The position numbers and the translations under genes were made by a program. Of a stretch of DNA of 64,000 nt, positions 26,057 to 33,333 are shown piece after piece. Numbering within the stretch: the stretch's first letter is position 1; the number at the start of each line of letters is the position of its first letter. Origin of the DNA: Clostridium pasteurianum BC1 (GTDB lineage: Bacteria > Bacillota > Clostridia > Clostridiales > Clostridiaceae); assembly GCF_000389635.1 (NCBI RefSeq), contig NC_021182.1, positions 62,001-126,000 of the forward strand, read 5' to 3'. A model generated the notes under the pieces. It saw only the letters and a list, made by a program, of their open reading frames with translations. It was not told the origin of the DNA and did no database searches.

Positions 26057-26345
26057 GCTTAAACATAACCTATGTTAATAGTTAACAATTCCGGACTGTG
26101 ATAATCCTGGAAGAGCTCATAGCTTAAACATAACCTATGTTAATAGTTAACTTATACACACAACAATTAAACAAAGATCAGATAGGCTTAAACATAACCT
26201 ATGTTAATAGTTAACAAAAAAGTTTTTGAAATTAAGGTGATTATCTGTACGCCTAAACATAACCTATGTTAATAGTTAACCGTTTTGGTCTTTTAATAAT
26301 GTATTAGTATCATCCGCCTAAACATAACCTATGTTAATAGTTAAC
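26057..26345 (-). CRISPR. CRISPR array, five 30-bp repeats and four 34-35-bp spacers
   Basis: Repeats occupy 26057-26086, 26122-26151, 26186-26215, 26251-26280 and 26316-26345. In the inferred (minus) direction each starts GTTAACTATT and ends TTATGTTTAAGC, or TTTAGGC in the two copies nearest the leader. Spacers are 35, 34, 35 and 35 bases and unrelated to one another. Direction is set by the tracrRNA-like region, which lies at the 26345 end and whose antirepeat pairs with the 3' half of the minus-strand repeat. GTTAAC in the repeat is self-complementary. Confidence 0.95.
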
Positions 26346-26370
26346 TACTGTATTTAAGGCATTCCTAAAA

Positions 26371-26510
26371 TTAAGTTATGTTTCCAAACGCCTTGCTTAA
26401 AGCATTTGCTTGGAATTTTACCAGCTAAAGCTGGAAGGCTTAACGAGTGTTACCAAGCATCAATGATGTCTTATTAGTACTTCTCGCCTTTACGCTGTCT
26501 AAGTCAACGT
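26371..26510 (-). ncRNA. tracrRNA for Cas12f1
   Basis: On the minus strand from 26510: stem ACGTTG/CAGCGT (26492-26510); GGCGAGAAGT (26479-26488) pairing back to CTCGTTAAGCC (26437-26447); the block GGTAACACTCGTTAAGCC; hairpin CCAGCTTTAGCTGG (26421-26434); a larger hairpin with TTCCAA/TTGGAA arms (26382-26415); antirepeat AAACATAACTTA (26372-26383). Order, stems and the CGAGAAGT and GGTAAC-CTCG blocks correspond to the AsCas12f1 tracrRNA as I recall it. The antirepeat can form a 12-bp duplex (one G-U) with the repeat. The array begins 25 bases further on, so one transcript could carry both. Confidence 0.82.
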
Positions 26511-26560
26511 TAAATTATGTAATTATTGTGTCACATGTAGGTAATAATTATTCATAAATT
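26511..26560 (-). promoter_or_regulatory. Candidate promoter/leader for tracrRNA and array
   Basis: On the minus strand, GTGACA and TTACCT are possible -35 elements, and CATAAT lies about ten bases before the first tracrRNA stem. AT-rich and non-coding. The exact elements are uncertain. Confidence 0.4.
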
Positions 26561-26572
26561 ATGCAATAATGC

Positions 26573-26812
26573 ATTAGAGAAAAACAAGATAAAGATTTTA
26601 ATAATGTAAATCTACGTCAATATGCTCAAGAATTGCACAACGAACTTACAGAATATGATACGCATGAAATTAATCATCACTGTAGAGGGCTGCGTGTAGG
26701 TGAAGGTTACAATAGAGAAACTTTAAGAGAAGTTTCTACACAACTTGGTCATGGTAGGGGAAATGCTGTTATAAGGATACTCATTATGTGGGTATCCTTT
26801 TTATTTTTTTAA
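26573..26812 (+). pseudogene. Remnant of a phage gene, possibly tyrosine-recombinase C-terminus
   Basis: An open frame without start encodes RQYAQELHNELTEYDTHEIN, then HHCRGLRVGEGYNRE, then EVSTQLGHGRGNAV. The HHxxR and LGHGRG elements recall the catalytic His-x-x-Arg and LGH boxes of phage integrases. The reading frame then runs into a terminator hairpin with no Tyr box. It may be debris from an earlier recombination that brought in the CRISPR cassette. Confidence 0.45.
26773..26809 (+). terminator. Intrinsic terminator
   Basis: AAGGATAC (26773-26780) and GTATCCTT (26792-26799) with an 11-base loop, then TTTATTTTTTT. Confidence 0.75.
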
Positions 26813-26913
26813 AGTATTATTTTAGAATATTTTTAGTTTCATAATAAAAACAAAATAGTAGGAGGTAAATGTTAAATTTTGTAGAATAATATACAATTAA
26901 AGGATGGTGTATT

Positions 26914-27945
26914 ATGAAGAATAAAAGTAAAAAAATATATATAATAAATATAAATGGGATAGCTTATTTTATAATATTTTCAATATTAATTGCTGTTGTT
27001 ATTTGGTTTATTAGTAAAGGAATGCAAGATGTTAACATTTCTATTCCATTAACAAAGGCATATAGTGTAGATCAAGCAAATGCTATAAATGCATTAGCTA
27101 ATAATGCAACTGGAAGGATTAATAATACAATAGCTGTAAGTGCAATTTTTTTTACTGTAATTGTAGCATCAATATCGGTGTTTCAATTTGTAAAGATAAA
27201 AGATTTTGATAAGATAAAAGAAAATATTTTAATAAATACAGCAGAAATAGAAGAAAAAATAAAAGAAAGTAATTTAGAGATTGTTAATTTACGTGATGAA
27301 TATATGAAATTAGATATTTTAAGGCAAAATCTAGAATTTAGAAATGCTAGATTACAAGTTGAATTAAATGATTTAAAGATAGATAAATGTTTGAGTGGAA
27401 AAGGATATTGGGTAAAAGAATTAAGAGATTTACTTAACAGTAATATAAAATTAGGTGATGAATTTAAAAATTTGCTATCTAAAAGTGAATTATCTGAATT
27501 ATATTTTCAATTAGGTAAGTCCTATATTGCAACATGTGATATTTATGAAACATACATATATATGAAAAAAATTTTGAAAAAATCATTAGAATTAATTAAA
27601 GACTCTAATGAAGATAATCAGAAAATAGATACATATAAACTTATGATAGATATGGAGCAAACCAGAGGAAACTATGAAGAAGTAGCTAAAATACTAGATG
27701 ATATGGGAAATTTATTAGAAAAAGACATTGAAGAAAATTTATGGTTATTAGCTAATCTAAATGGAGCATGTGGATGGGATAAAATTGATCAGTGTATAAA
27801 AATATTAGATCAATTAGATTTTTATTATGGTGTAAAGTGTGTTGAATATATAAAAAGGTATGATGAAGATGGAAGTTTTAATGAATTAAAAACAAATGAA
27901 AAGTTTAAAAATAAACTCTATAGTATTATTGGTAAAAATGAATAA
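26914..27945 (+). CDS. Two-helix membrane protein with coiled coil and TPR-like tail
   Basis: 343 aa. Hydrophobic helices at about residues 14-34 (YFIIFSILIAVVIWFI) and 70-92 (IAVSAIFFTVIVASISVF), then a coiled coil (KIKENILINTAEIEEKIKES onward, about 100-150), then a helical region with TPR-like spacing (LYFQLGKSYIATCDIYETYI; TRGNYEEVAKILDDMGN). GGATGG precedes the ATG. No enzyme motif. Membrane anchor plus TPR scaffold in satellite cargo could mean a defence or exclusion role, but there is no direct evidence. Confidence 0.6.
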   Translation: MKNKSKKIYIININGIAYFIIFSILIAVVIWFISKGMQDVNISIPLTKAYSVDQANAINALANNATGRINNTIAVSAIFFTVIVASISVFQFVKIKDFDKIKENILINTAEIEEKIKESNLEIVNLRDEYMKLDILRQNLEFRNARLQVELNDLKIDKCLSGKGYWVKELRDLLNSNIKLGDEFKNLLSKSELSELYFQLGKSYIATCDIYETYIYMKKILKKSLELIKDSNEDNQKIDTYKLMIDMEQTRGNYEEVAKILDDMGNLLEKDIEENLWLLANLNGACGWDKIDQCIKILDQLDFYYGVKCVEYIKRYDEDGSFNELKTNEKFKNKLYSIIGKNE

Positions 27946-28554
27946 AAGTATCAAGATTATAAAATAATAGAGCGGATTTCTCCGCTCATTCCGTTTGTGA
28001 AAAGCTATGTATACATTATTTATTAATAACCGACTAGAGCTCACTCCCAAATAATATTGGAAGTGACACGTAAAATTTAATTAAATTCTACGCGTATGGC
28101 AATAATTTTAATGTCAAGAACCTTAATAGTTAATAACATAGTTTCTTCACCTCTATTTAGTTTTCTATTAATTTAGTATTACCAGGAATTTTAGAAATAT
28201 ACAATAATTTTATTATGAACATTTAATGGCAAACCTTTATATTATATAATTAAAGAATAGTTGATTAAAATGCTAATATATTGAGAAAAATATAAATATA
28301 ACAAGATAATATAAGAAAATATATAATAAACATAGAAAATAGAAGTAAATATGAGTTGCAAATTAACAATTTAACTAGATGAACCTTAGTGAAGTTAGGT
28401 ATTATTGATATAATATTATATAATTATAATAAAATATATACAAAAAACTATAAAAATTAAAAATGCGAATATTAAGAATATTTTTTGGAAATAATAGCGA
28501 TATTATTGAATATTATATATAAGGTATATTTTTATGAATGGAGGTAAGAGCATT
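27946..28554. other. 609-bp AT-rich region with one hairpin and a possible 20-aa peptide gene
   Basis: GAGCGGA/TCCGCTC (27970-27987) follows the membrane-protein gene but has no good T tract. A possible minus-strand peptide gene is listed separately at 28077-28139. From 28200 to 28530 the sequence is almost entirely A and T, and I see no gene there. Confidence 0.5.
28077..28139 (-). CDS. Possible 20-residue peptide gene
   Basis: MLLTIKVLDIKIIAIRVEFN with AGAGGTGAAG seven bases upstream. Hydrophobic with basic residues, so a type I toxin-like or leader peptide is conceivable. An inverted AATTTAATTAAATT follows the coding end. Very short; coding status unproven. Confidence 0.25.
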   Translation of the reverse strand: MLLTIKVLDIKIIAIRVEFN

Positions 28555-29025
28555 ATGTATAAAGCAAAAGAAATAGCTAGATGGTTTTTAATAAGAAATT
28601 ACGCAGAAGAACAACAAGATAGCGAAATAGAAGAGATGACCAATCTAAAGATACAAAAGCTATTATACTATGCTCAAGGCGTTCATTTGGCTATTGAAGA
28701 CTACCCATTATTTTCCGATAATATTGTTGCATGGAAGCATGGCCCTGTAGTTGTAGATGTGTACTATGAATATAAAGAAAACGGAGGTAACGGTATAAAA
28801 TACATACCTGAGCCTTATGATGAAGGGATATATAAAAAACTAGTAGAAGATAAAGAAAACATTGATATGTTAGAGTTTGTTTATAAGGAATTTGGACAAT
28901 ACACAGCATGGAAATTAAGAAATATGACTCACAACGAAAAACCATGGAAAGAAACTGAGCAAGGACAAATTATAAATAATGAATTGATTAAAGAATTTTT
29001 TCGTAATGAAATAGTCGAGGTATAG
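28555..29025 (+). CDS. Panacea-domain (SocA-like, DUF4065) antitoxin
   Basis: 156 aa. Signature MTNLKIQKLLYYAQGVHLAI, then FSDNIVAWKHGPVVVDVYYE, then a C-terminal FRNEIVEV. This is the PanA/SocA fold, which serves as a promiscuous antitoxin domain in many two-gene toxin-antitoxin systems of phages and mobile elements. GGAGGTAAG places the start at 28555; an ATG at 28534 overlaps that site. The partner gene starts six bases downstream. Confidence 0.88.
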   Translation: MYKAKEIARWFLIRNYAEEQQDSEIEEMTNLKIQKLLYYAQGVHLAIEDYPLFSDNIVAWKHGPVVVDVYYEYKENGGNGIKYIPEPYDEGIYKKLVEDKENIDMLEFVYKEFGQYTAWKLRNMTHNEKPWKETEQGQIINNELIKEFFRNEIVEV

Positions 29026-29031
29026 CATTTA

Positions 29032-29472
29032 ATGCCTAAACTAAAGAATAGTGATAAAAAGAAACCTTCAAAAGAAGATATAAAGGGAAGTTATAAATTT
29101 AAGCGTATACAATTTAACTTCTCTTTTTTAAGTACAAATTCTGAATACAATTTTAAAAATTTAACAAGGGATATGAAAGCAGATATAATTGATAGATTAT
29201 GTGAATTATCATCTATGGATTTAGTACAAATACATTCTATTAGCAAGGAACGTGGGCTAGAATATATTGAAGATAAGGGTATATCCATTAAAGCAAAGTG
29301 CCATCCTGATTTTTCAAGTAATGAATATATTAAATCTTGTTGCCCTAAAAAGTATTGTATTATTAGAATTTATCCCAATAATAATCCAACGCCAAGTAGA
29401 ATATTGGGAAGATTAATTGGACATGCTTTTTATATTCATTTTATTGTTATGGATCATAAGTGCTATAAATAA
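29032..29472 (+). CDS. Probable toxin partner of the Panacea antitoxin
   Basis: 146 aa, starting MPKLKNSDKKKPSKEDIKGS. Middle DLVQIHSISKERGLEYIED and a C-terminal half KYCIIRIYPNNNPTPSRILG that ends HAFYIHFIVMDHKCYK, a beta-rich pattern like small RNase-type toxins. Identification rests mainly on the six-base spacing to the Panacea gene. I do not recognise the toxin fold with certainty. Confidence 0.65.
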   Translation: MPKLKNSDKKKPSKEDIKGSYKFKRIQFNFSFLSTNSEYNFKNLTRDMKADIIDRLCELSSMDLVQIHSISKERGLEYIEDKGISIKAKCHPDFSSNEYIKSCCPKKYCIIRIYPNNNPTPSRILGRLIGHAFYIHFIVMDHKCYK

Positions 29473-29488
29473 AAATTAGCATTAAAAA

Positions 29489-29507
29489 TTCCCTCCATTT
29501 TCCCTCC
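29489..29507 (+). repeat. TTCCCTCC direct repeats near attR (candidate integrase arm sites)
   Basis: TTCCCTCC, two spacer bases, then TTCCCTCC, matching a similar pair at 14446-14464 inside attL. About 115 bases from attR. Confidence 0.45.
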
Positions 29508-29622
29508 AAAGTTATTGATAAACTGAAAATAACAATAACTTTGAATAAGAGAAAAGCTAGCAATACCAATGGATAAGAGGGAATACAATTAAATAAATAT
29601 ATCATTAAAATGTGTTTAATCG

Positions 29623-29663
29623 AAACCATGTGCCGGAGGTTCGAATCCTCTTAGGTGCACCAA
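29623..29663 (+). repeat. attR of the integrated element
   Basis: Exact 41-base copy of the tRNA-Arg 3' end found at 14353-14393. No tRNA 5' half precedes it, so this copy is not a functional tRNA and marks the right boundary. Confidence 0.93.
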
Positions 29664-30134
29664 GTAAGAAACACTAGAATAATTTAATTATTAAAGTGTT
29701 TCTTTTATATTTGTAATTAAATATCAGTATTGAATTTTATATCTTAATTGACAAAATATGTTTAAATTTTAAATACAATAGTTACAATATGGAAAATAAA
29801 TTGTAACATTAATTTACTATTATAAAAATGTAAAGATTACTTCTTTTAAATATATATTTTAATTTAGCACCAGTTATAACTGGTGTCTCTTTTGTTGTGA
29901 TAAAGCGGACGTATTTATATAATACAAACATTAACTCGGCAAATAACCTTGCAACTCATTGATAATACCTAATTCTCTATTAAAAATTTTTTGCGTGTAA
30001 TCTTAGCAGTAACAATACTTGTAGAGATTAATTGCTCAATATAGGATAAAAGTATATAAATTAAGTGTAATGATTATTATAGAATTTAATATTCATAATG
30101 TTATAGCATTAAATAAATAGGTAGGAGAAAAAAT
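29664..30134. other. Intergenic region with a terminator-like palindrome
   Basis: CACCAGTTATAACTGGTG (29868-29885), a perfect 18-base palindrome followed by TCTCTTTT, is the only structure seen. Nothing coding recognised; the region from 29900 to 30130 may be the old leader of tadA. Confidence 0.5.
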
Positions 30135-30578
30135 ATGGAGGAATTATATATAAAAGAGGCATTAATAGAAGCTGAAAGAGCAAAACAAATAAAAGAGGTT
30201 CCGGTGGGTGCTATTATAGTTAAGGACAATATAATATTAGCGAGAGCTCATAACCTAAAGGAAAGTTTGAAGGACTGCACAGCGCATGCAGAAATATTGG
30301 CAATAAGGCGAGCAGCTTCGGTATTAAAAAATTGGAGATTGAATAGTTGTGAAATGTATGTAACATTAGAACCTTGTCCTATGTGCGCTGCTGCAATTTC
30401 AGCGTCTAGAATAAGGAAAGTATATATAGGAACTTTTGACCCCAATATGGGAGCGGGAGGATCTGTTGTAAATTTGCTTCAAAATGAATATTTAAATTAT
30501 AATACAGAGGTTAAATGGATATATTCAGAAGATTGTAGTAAAATTATTAAGGATTTTTTTAAGGAAAGAAGACAATAA
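30135..30578 (+). CDS. tadA: tRNA-specific adenosine deaminase
   Basis: 147 aa. Deaminates A34 to inosine in tRNA-Arg(ACG). The zinc/proton-shuttle motif HAEILAI (His and Glu, about residues 55-61) and the zinc cysteines in PCPMCAAAI (about 85-93) are intact, and VPVGAIIVKDN is the family N-terminal strand. Length is normal. TAGGAGAAAA precedes the ATG. tadA next to tRNA-Ser and dnaX is a common clostridial arrangement. Confidence 0.95.
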   Translation: MEELYIKEALIEAERAKQIKEVPVGAIIVKDNIILARAHNLKESLKDCTAHAEILAIRRAASVLKNWRLNSCEMYVTLEPCPMCAAAISASRIRKVYIGTFDPNMGAGGSVVNLLQNEYLNYNTEVKWIYSEDCSKIIKDFFKERRQ

Positions 30579-30742
30579 ATAAAAAAGTGAAAATACATGC
30601 TTGAGATTTATACTTGTATAATAGTATAATTAATTAATATGTTAAGTTTCATAATAAGTAAAATATAAAAGTCTAAGGACTAAAAGCTAGTCAAATCAAT
30701 GCTTGCGAAATTCTGCAAGAGACTAATTAAGTGTATTAATAA

Positions 30743-30832
30743 GGAGAGATGTCCGAGAGGTCGAAGGTGGCAGCCTCGAAAACTGCTGTGGGGGTGACTC
30801 CGCCAAGGGTTCGAATCCCTTTCTCTCCGCCA
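30743..30832 (+). tRNA. tRNA-Ser (anticodon CGA)
   Basis: 90 bases with the long variable arm of class II tRNAs. Acceptor GGAGAGA pairs with TCTCTCC, anticodon loop CTCGAAA, T loop TTCGAAT, discriminator G and encoded CCA. Decodes UCG. Confidence 0.92.
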
Positions 30833-31022
30833 TAATTTTCAATGAAAATAAAAAATGTTTAGAAATTATTTAAAATAAAGGTATTACAGAGCTTTAACCT
30901 AACTAAGAGATTTTAAAATGAATATACCTTAATAAAACATTAACAAATTTGCCAAATTAAAGACACAGAACCAATCTAAACTATTATTCATAGATAAATT
31001 ATTTATAAAGGATGTGTTTTAA

Positions 31023-31505
31023 GTGGCAAAGTTTAGAACTTTTAATAAGATAGCCATAATGCTATTGGTTTTAACTATGTCTGCATTTTTAATTATGGGA
31101 TGCCAAAGCAAAAATAGTGGTAGTTCTCAGAATTCTTCAGGGTCAAATGGTGGAAGAACTTTTAATGCAGATGCTGTTAAACAAAGATATGAGCAAGATC
31201 TTCAGGCATTAGTAAAGGCTGGTACAATAACGCAGGATCAATCTACTAAAATATTAGATTCTCTTACAGCAAATATGAATAATATGGGACAAGGTAGAAG
31301 GAGACCAAATAATCAAGGAAATTCACAAAATAATACTACACAGGGTAATGGTAAGAATAATCAAACAGGCACACCTAGAAATAATCCTTTAAGTAAGTTA
31401 GTAAGTGATGGGGTTATAACTCAGGAACAAGCAGATAAAGTAATGCAAGGTTTAAGAGGTAATAGACAAAATTCTAATAATCAAAGTAATCAAAGCAATC
31501 AATAA
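31023..31505 (+). CDS. Lipoprotein with Asn/Gln/Gly-rich linker and two paired short helical repeats
   Basis: 160 aa, starting at GTG behind AAGGATG. Lipobox LIMGC with Cys near residue 27. Two similar segments, LQALVKAGTITQDQSTKILD and LSKLVSDGVITQEQADKVMQ, are EF-hand-length helix-turn-helix repeats (the LVxxGxITQxQA pattern of the SHOCT/YckD kind). They are separated by a low-complexity QGNSQNN linker. Surface-anchored; function unknown. Confidence 0.75.
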   Translation: MAKFRTFNKIAIMLLVLTMSAFLIMGCQSKNSGSSQNSSGSNGGRTFNADAVKQRYEQDLQALVKAGTITQDQSTKILDSLTANMNNMGQGRRRPNNQGNSQNNTTQGNGKNNQTGTPRNNPLSKLVSDGVITQEQADKVMQGLRGNRQNSNNQSNQSNQ

Positions 31506-31519
31506 TAAAGTGCTTTATA

Positions 31520-31553
31520 AATACCAATAATTTAAATTATTGGTATTTTATTT
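31520..31553 (+). terminator. Intrinsic terminator
   Basis: AATACCAATAA paired with TTATTGGTATT (31520-31547) and followed by TTATTTT. Confidence 0.8.
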
Positions 31554-31652
31554 TGGTGTTAAATTGAAAAATAATTTAATGAGACCTTAGCTTAACTTGT
31601 TTGTTAATATTTGATATAATACTATAAAAACTTAGTTATTATGAGGTGTAGA

Positions 31653-32132
31653 ATGATAGAAGAAATAATAGAATCCATGATCAATTATTTTGGAAATGAT
31701 GTATCTAGAATTAATCATGCATTAAAAGTACATGGGCTTTCCCAAAATATAGGTAATTTAGAAAGATTGGATGATGATAAACAGTTTATTTTAGAAATTT
31801 CAGCAGTTTTACATGATATAGGTATAAAAATAAGTGAAAAAAAATATAATTCATCCTCAGGAAAATATCAGGAATTAGAGGGGCCAAAGGTAGCAAAAGA
31901 AATATTGGAGAAATTTAATCTTGATAGTAAAATATTAAACAGAATACTGTATATTATAGGAAATCATCATACTTATTCAAAAATAGATGATATAGATTTT
32001 CAGATATTAGTAGAATCTGATTTTTTAGTTAACATATTTGAAGATAACGTTAAAAAAGATTCTATTGAAGTCATAAAAGATAAGTATTTTAAAACTACAT
32101 ATGGTACAAGATATTTAAATAGCATGTATTAA
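31653..32132 (+). CDS. HD-domain phosphohydrolase-like protein
   Basis: 159 aa. Metal-binding pattern: NHALKVHGLS (first His), VLHDIGIK (His-Asp), NHHTYSK (His pair) and a later Asp in VESDFLVN. Resembles short HD proteins acting on nucleotides; the substrate is unknown. GAGGTG fixes the ATG at 31653 rather than the one at 31641. Confidence 0.8.
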   Translation: MIEEIIESMINYFGNDVSRINHALKVHGLSQNIGNLERLDDDKQFILEISAVLHDIGIKISEKKYNSSSGKYQELEGPKVAKEILEKFNLDSKILNRILYIIGNHHTYSKIDDIDFQILVESDFLVNIFEDNVKKDSIEVIKDKYFKTTYGTRYLNSMY

Positions 32133-32179
32133 ATAAATTGCATAGAGTTATTTATTTATAAAATTCAGATTTTAAATTA

Positions 32180-32235
32180 ATTATCATTTAAACTGAGTGT
32201 GAGAAGCAAACTCACACTCAGTAAGATTTATTCAT
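32180..32235. repeat. Dispersed stem-loop repeat, copy 1
   Basis: CTGAGTGTGAG (32193-32203) and CTCACACTCAG (32211-32221) form a perfect 11-bp stem with a 7-base loop, followed by TAAGATTTATT. Related copies occur at 53850-53910 and, inverted, at 60558-60616. Here it can also serve as a bidirectional terminator between the convergent HD and lgt genes. Confidence 0.7.
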
Positions 32236-32335
32236 AATAAATAGCATTTATGCAGTATATATACATAATGGTATTAAAGTAAGTGAATATCTATTCCGAA
32301 ATTAATATATTTTCAAAATTAATAATAAAATTAAG

Positions 32336-33103
32336 CTACTTTAAAAAATCACCTTTCTTGCGAAGTATAAGCAAAAATACTATCCAAATACCTATACCAA
32401 ATAAACTTACAAGCTGTGCTACTCTAACAGGACCAAGCATAAGACTATCTGTTCTTAAGCCCTCTATAAAAAATCTTCCTAAAGAATATAAACCTATATA
32501 GGTAAATATTGCAATTCCTGTTTTTTTAGTATTTTTTAATAATATAAATAATACAATAAAGACCAAAATATCCCAAATTGATTCGTATAAAAAAGTGGGA
32601 TGATAATAAATACCGTCTATATACATTCCCTTTTGTATAAAACTCGGGAAATGGCTTATAAAAGCAGCAGAAACTGGCCCACCATGAGCTTCTTGGTTAA
32701 AAAAATTTCCCCATCTACCTATTCCTTGAGCTAGTATTATTGAAGGTGCAGCTACATCTGCATACTTCCAAAAATTAAGCTTTTTATAATATGTATATAA
32801 ATATGCAACAATTAAACCTGTAATAACACCACCATGTATGGCCAGACCACCTTGACGTGTATTAAAAATTTCTGATAAATTGCTTTTGTAGTAACTAAAA
32901 TTAAAAATGTCGTAATATAATCTTGCGCCTATTATAGCTAGGGGCAAGGCTATTAAAATTATATTAAATAGTTCATCATAATTTATATCTTTGATTTTTG
33001 ATGTGAAATTAGCAATTATAATACCAATTAACATACCACAGGCTATTATAATTCCATACCATCTTATAGACAAACCTAATATTGTAAATGCTACTGGATT
33101 CAC
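32336..33103 (-). CDS. lgt: Prolipoprotein diacylglyceryl transferase
   Basis: 255 aa. Transfers diacylglycerol from phosphatidylglycerol to lipobox cysteines. Signature [14 protein letters not shown] (about residues 130-143), [12 protein letters not shown], and the late EGLRTDS; about seven transmembrane helices. Needed for lipoproteins such as GerC in this window. It starts at ATG after AAAGGAAGTG. Transcribed alone. Confidence 0.95.
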   Translation of the reverse strand: MNPVAFTILGLSIRWYGIIIACGMLIGIIIANFTSKIKDINYDELFNIILIALPLAIIGARLYYDIFNFSYYKSNLSEIFNTRQGGLAIHGGVITGLIVAYLYTYYKKLNFWKYADVAAPSIILAQGIGRWGNFFNQEAHGGPVSAAFISHFPSFIQKGMYIDGIYYHPTFLYESIWDILVFIVLFILLKNTKKTGIAIFTYIGLYSLGRFFIEGLRTDSLMLGPVRVAQLVSLFGIGIWIVFLLILRKKGDFLK

Positions 33104-33333
33104 TTTATCACTTCCTTTTATATTTTTGAAATTAATAAGTATACTTGAGATAGAATTACTTCAAACATTATTTTACAACATAACTAAAAAAAAATAAATT
33201 AATTCATGTAATTATAACAAAAAAATAATATATGATAGAATTTCATATTGGTGCTTATTGACATTATATTTTATTTGTAAAAGGGTAAAATAATTTAGAA
33301 ATAAAATATTAAAAAATAACTGGAGGTCATATT

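Larger units (their letters stand above)
14353..29663. mobile_element. PICI-like phage satellite in tRNA-Arg(CCT), carrying type V-F CRISPR
   Basis: A 15.3-kb element bounded by 41-bp direct repeats in a tRNA gene. Gene order: tyrosine integrase and CI-like repressor leftward; Cro-like, Rha-like, excisionase-like and primase-helicase genes rightward; iteron origin; TerS-like packaging module; sigma factor; Cas12f1 CRISPR system; accessory genes. No large terminase, portal, capsid or tail genes and no conjugation genes are seen. That fits a phage-inducible chromosomal island or other satellite better than a full prophage, ICE or plasmid. Helper-dependent mobilisation is inferred. Confidence 0.8.

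Noticed and set aside
26057-26345. The array as iterons or transposon-end repeats
   Set aside because: Repeats are 30 bases and evenly spaced by unique 34-35-base spacers; iterons or IS ends would not give this spacing with a paired antirepeat.
26057-26345. Array transcribed on the plus strand
   Set aside because: The plus-strand repeat would end in GTTAAC, similar to other type V repeats, but the conserved tracrRNA blocks and antirepeat order fit only the minus strand.
14353-29663. Element as a complete prophage
   Set aside because: No large terminase, portal, capsid, tail, holin or lysin genes in 15 kb.
14353-29663. Element as an integrative conjugative element
   Set aside because: No relaxase, type IV secretion or coupling-protein genes are visible.
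29585-29663. A second tRNA-Arg at the right end
   Set aside because: Only the 3' 41 bases are present; no acceptor 5' strand or D arm precedes them.
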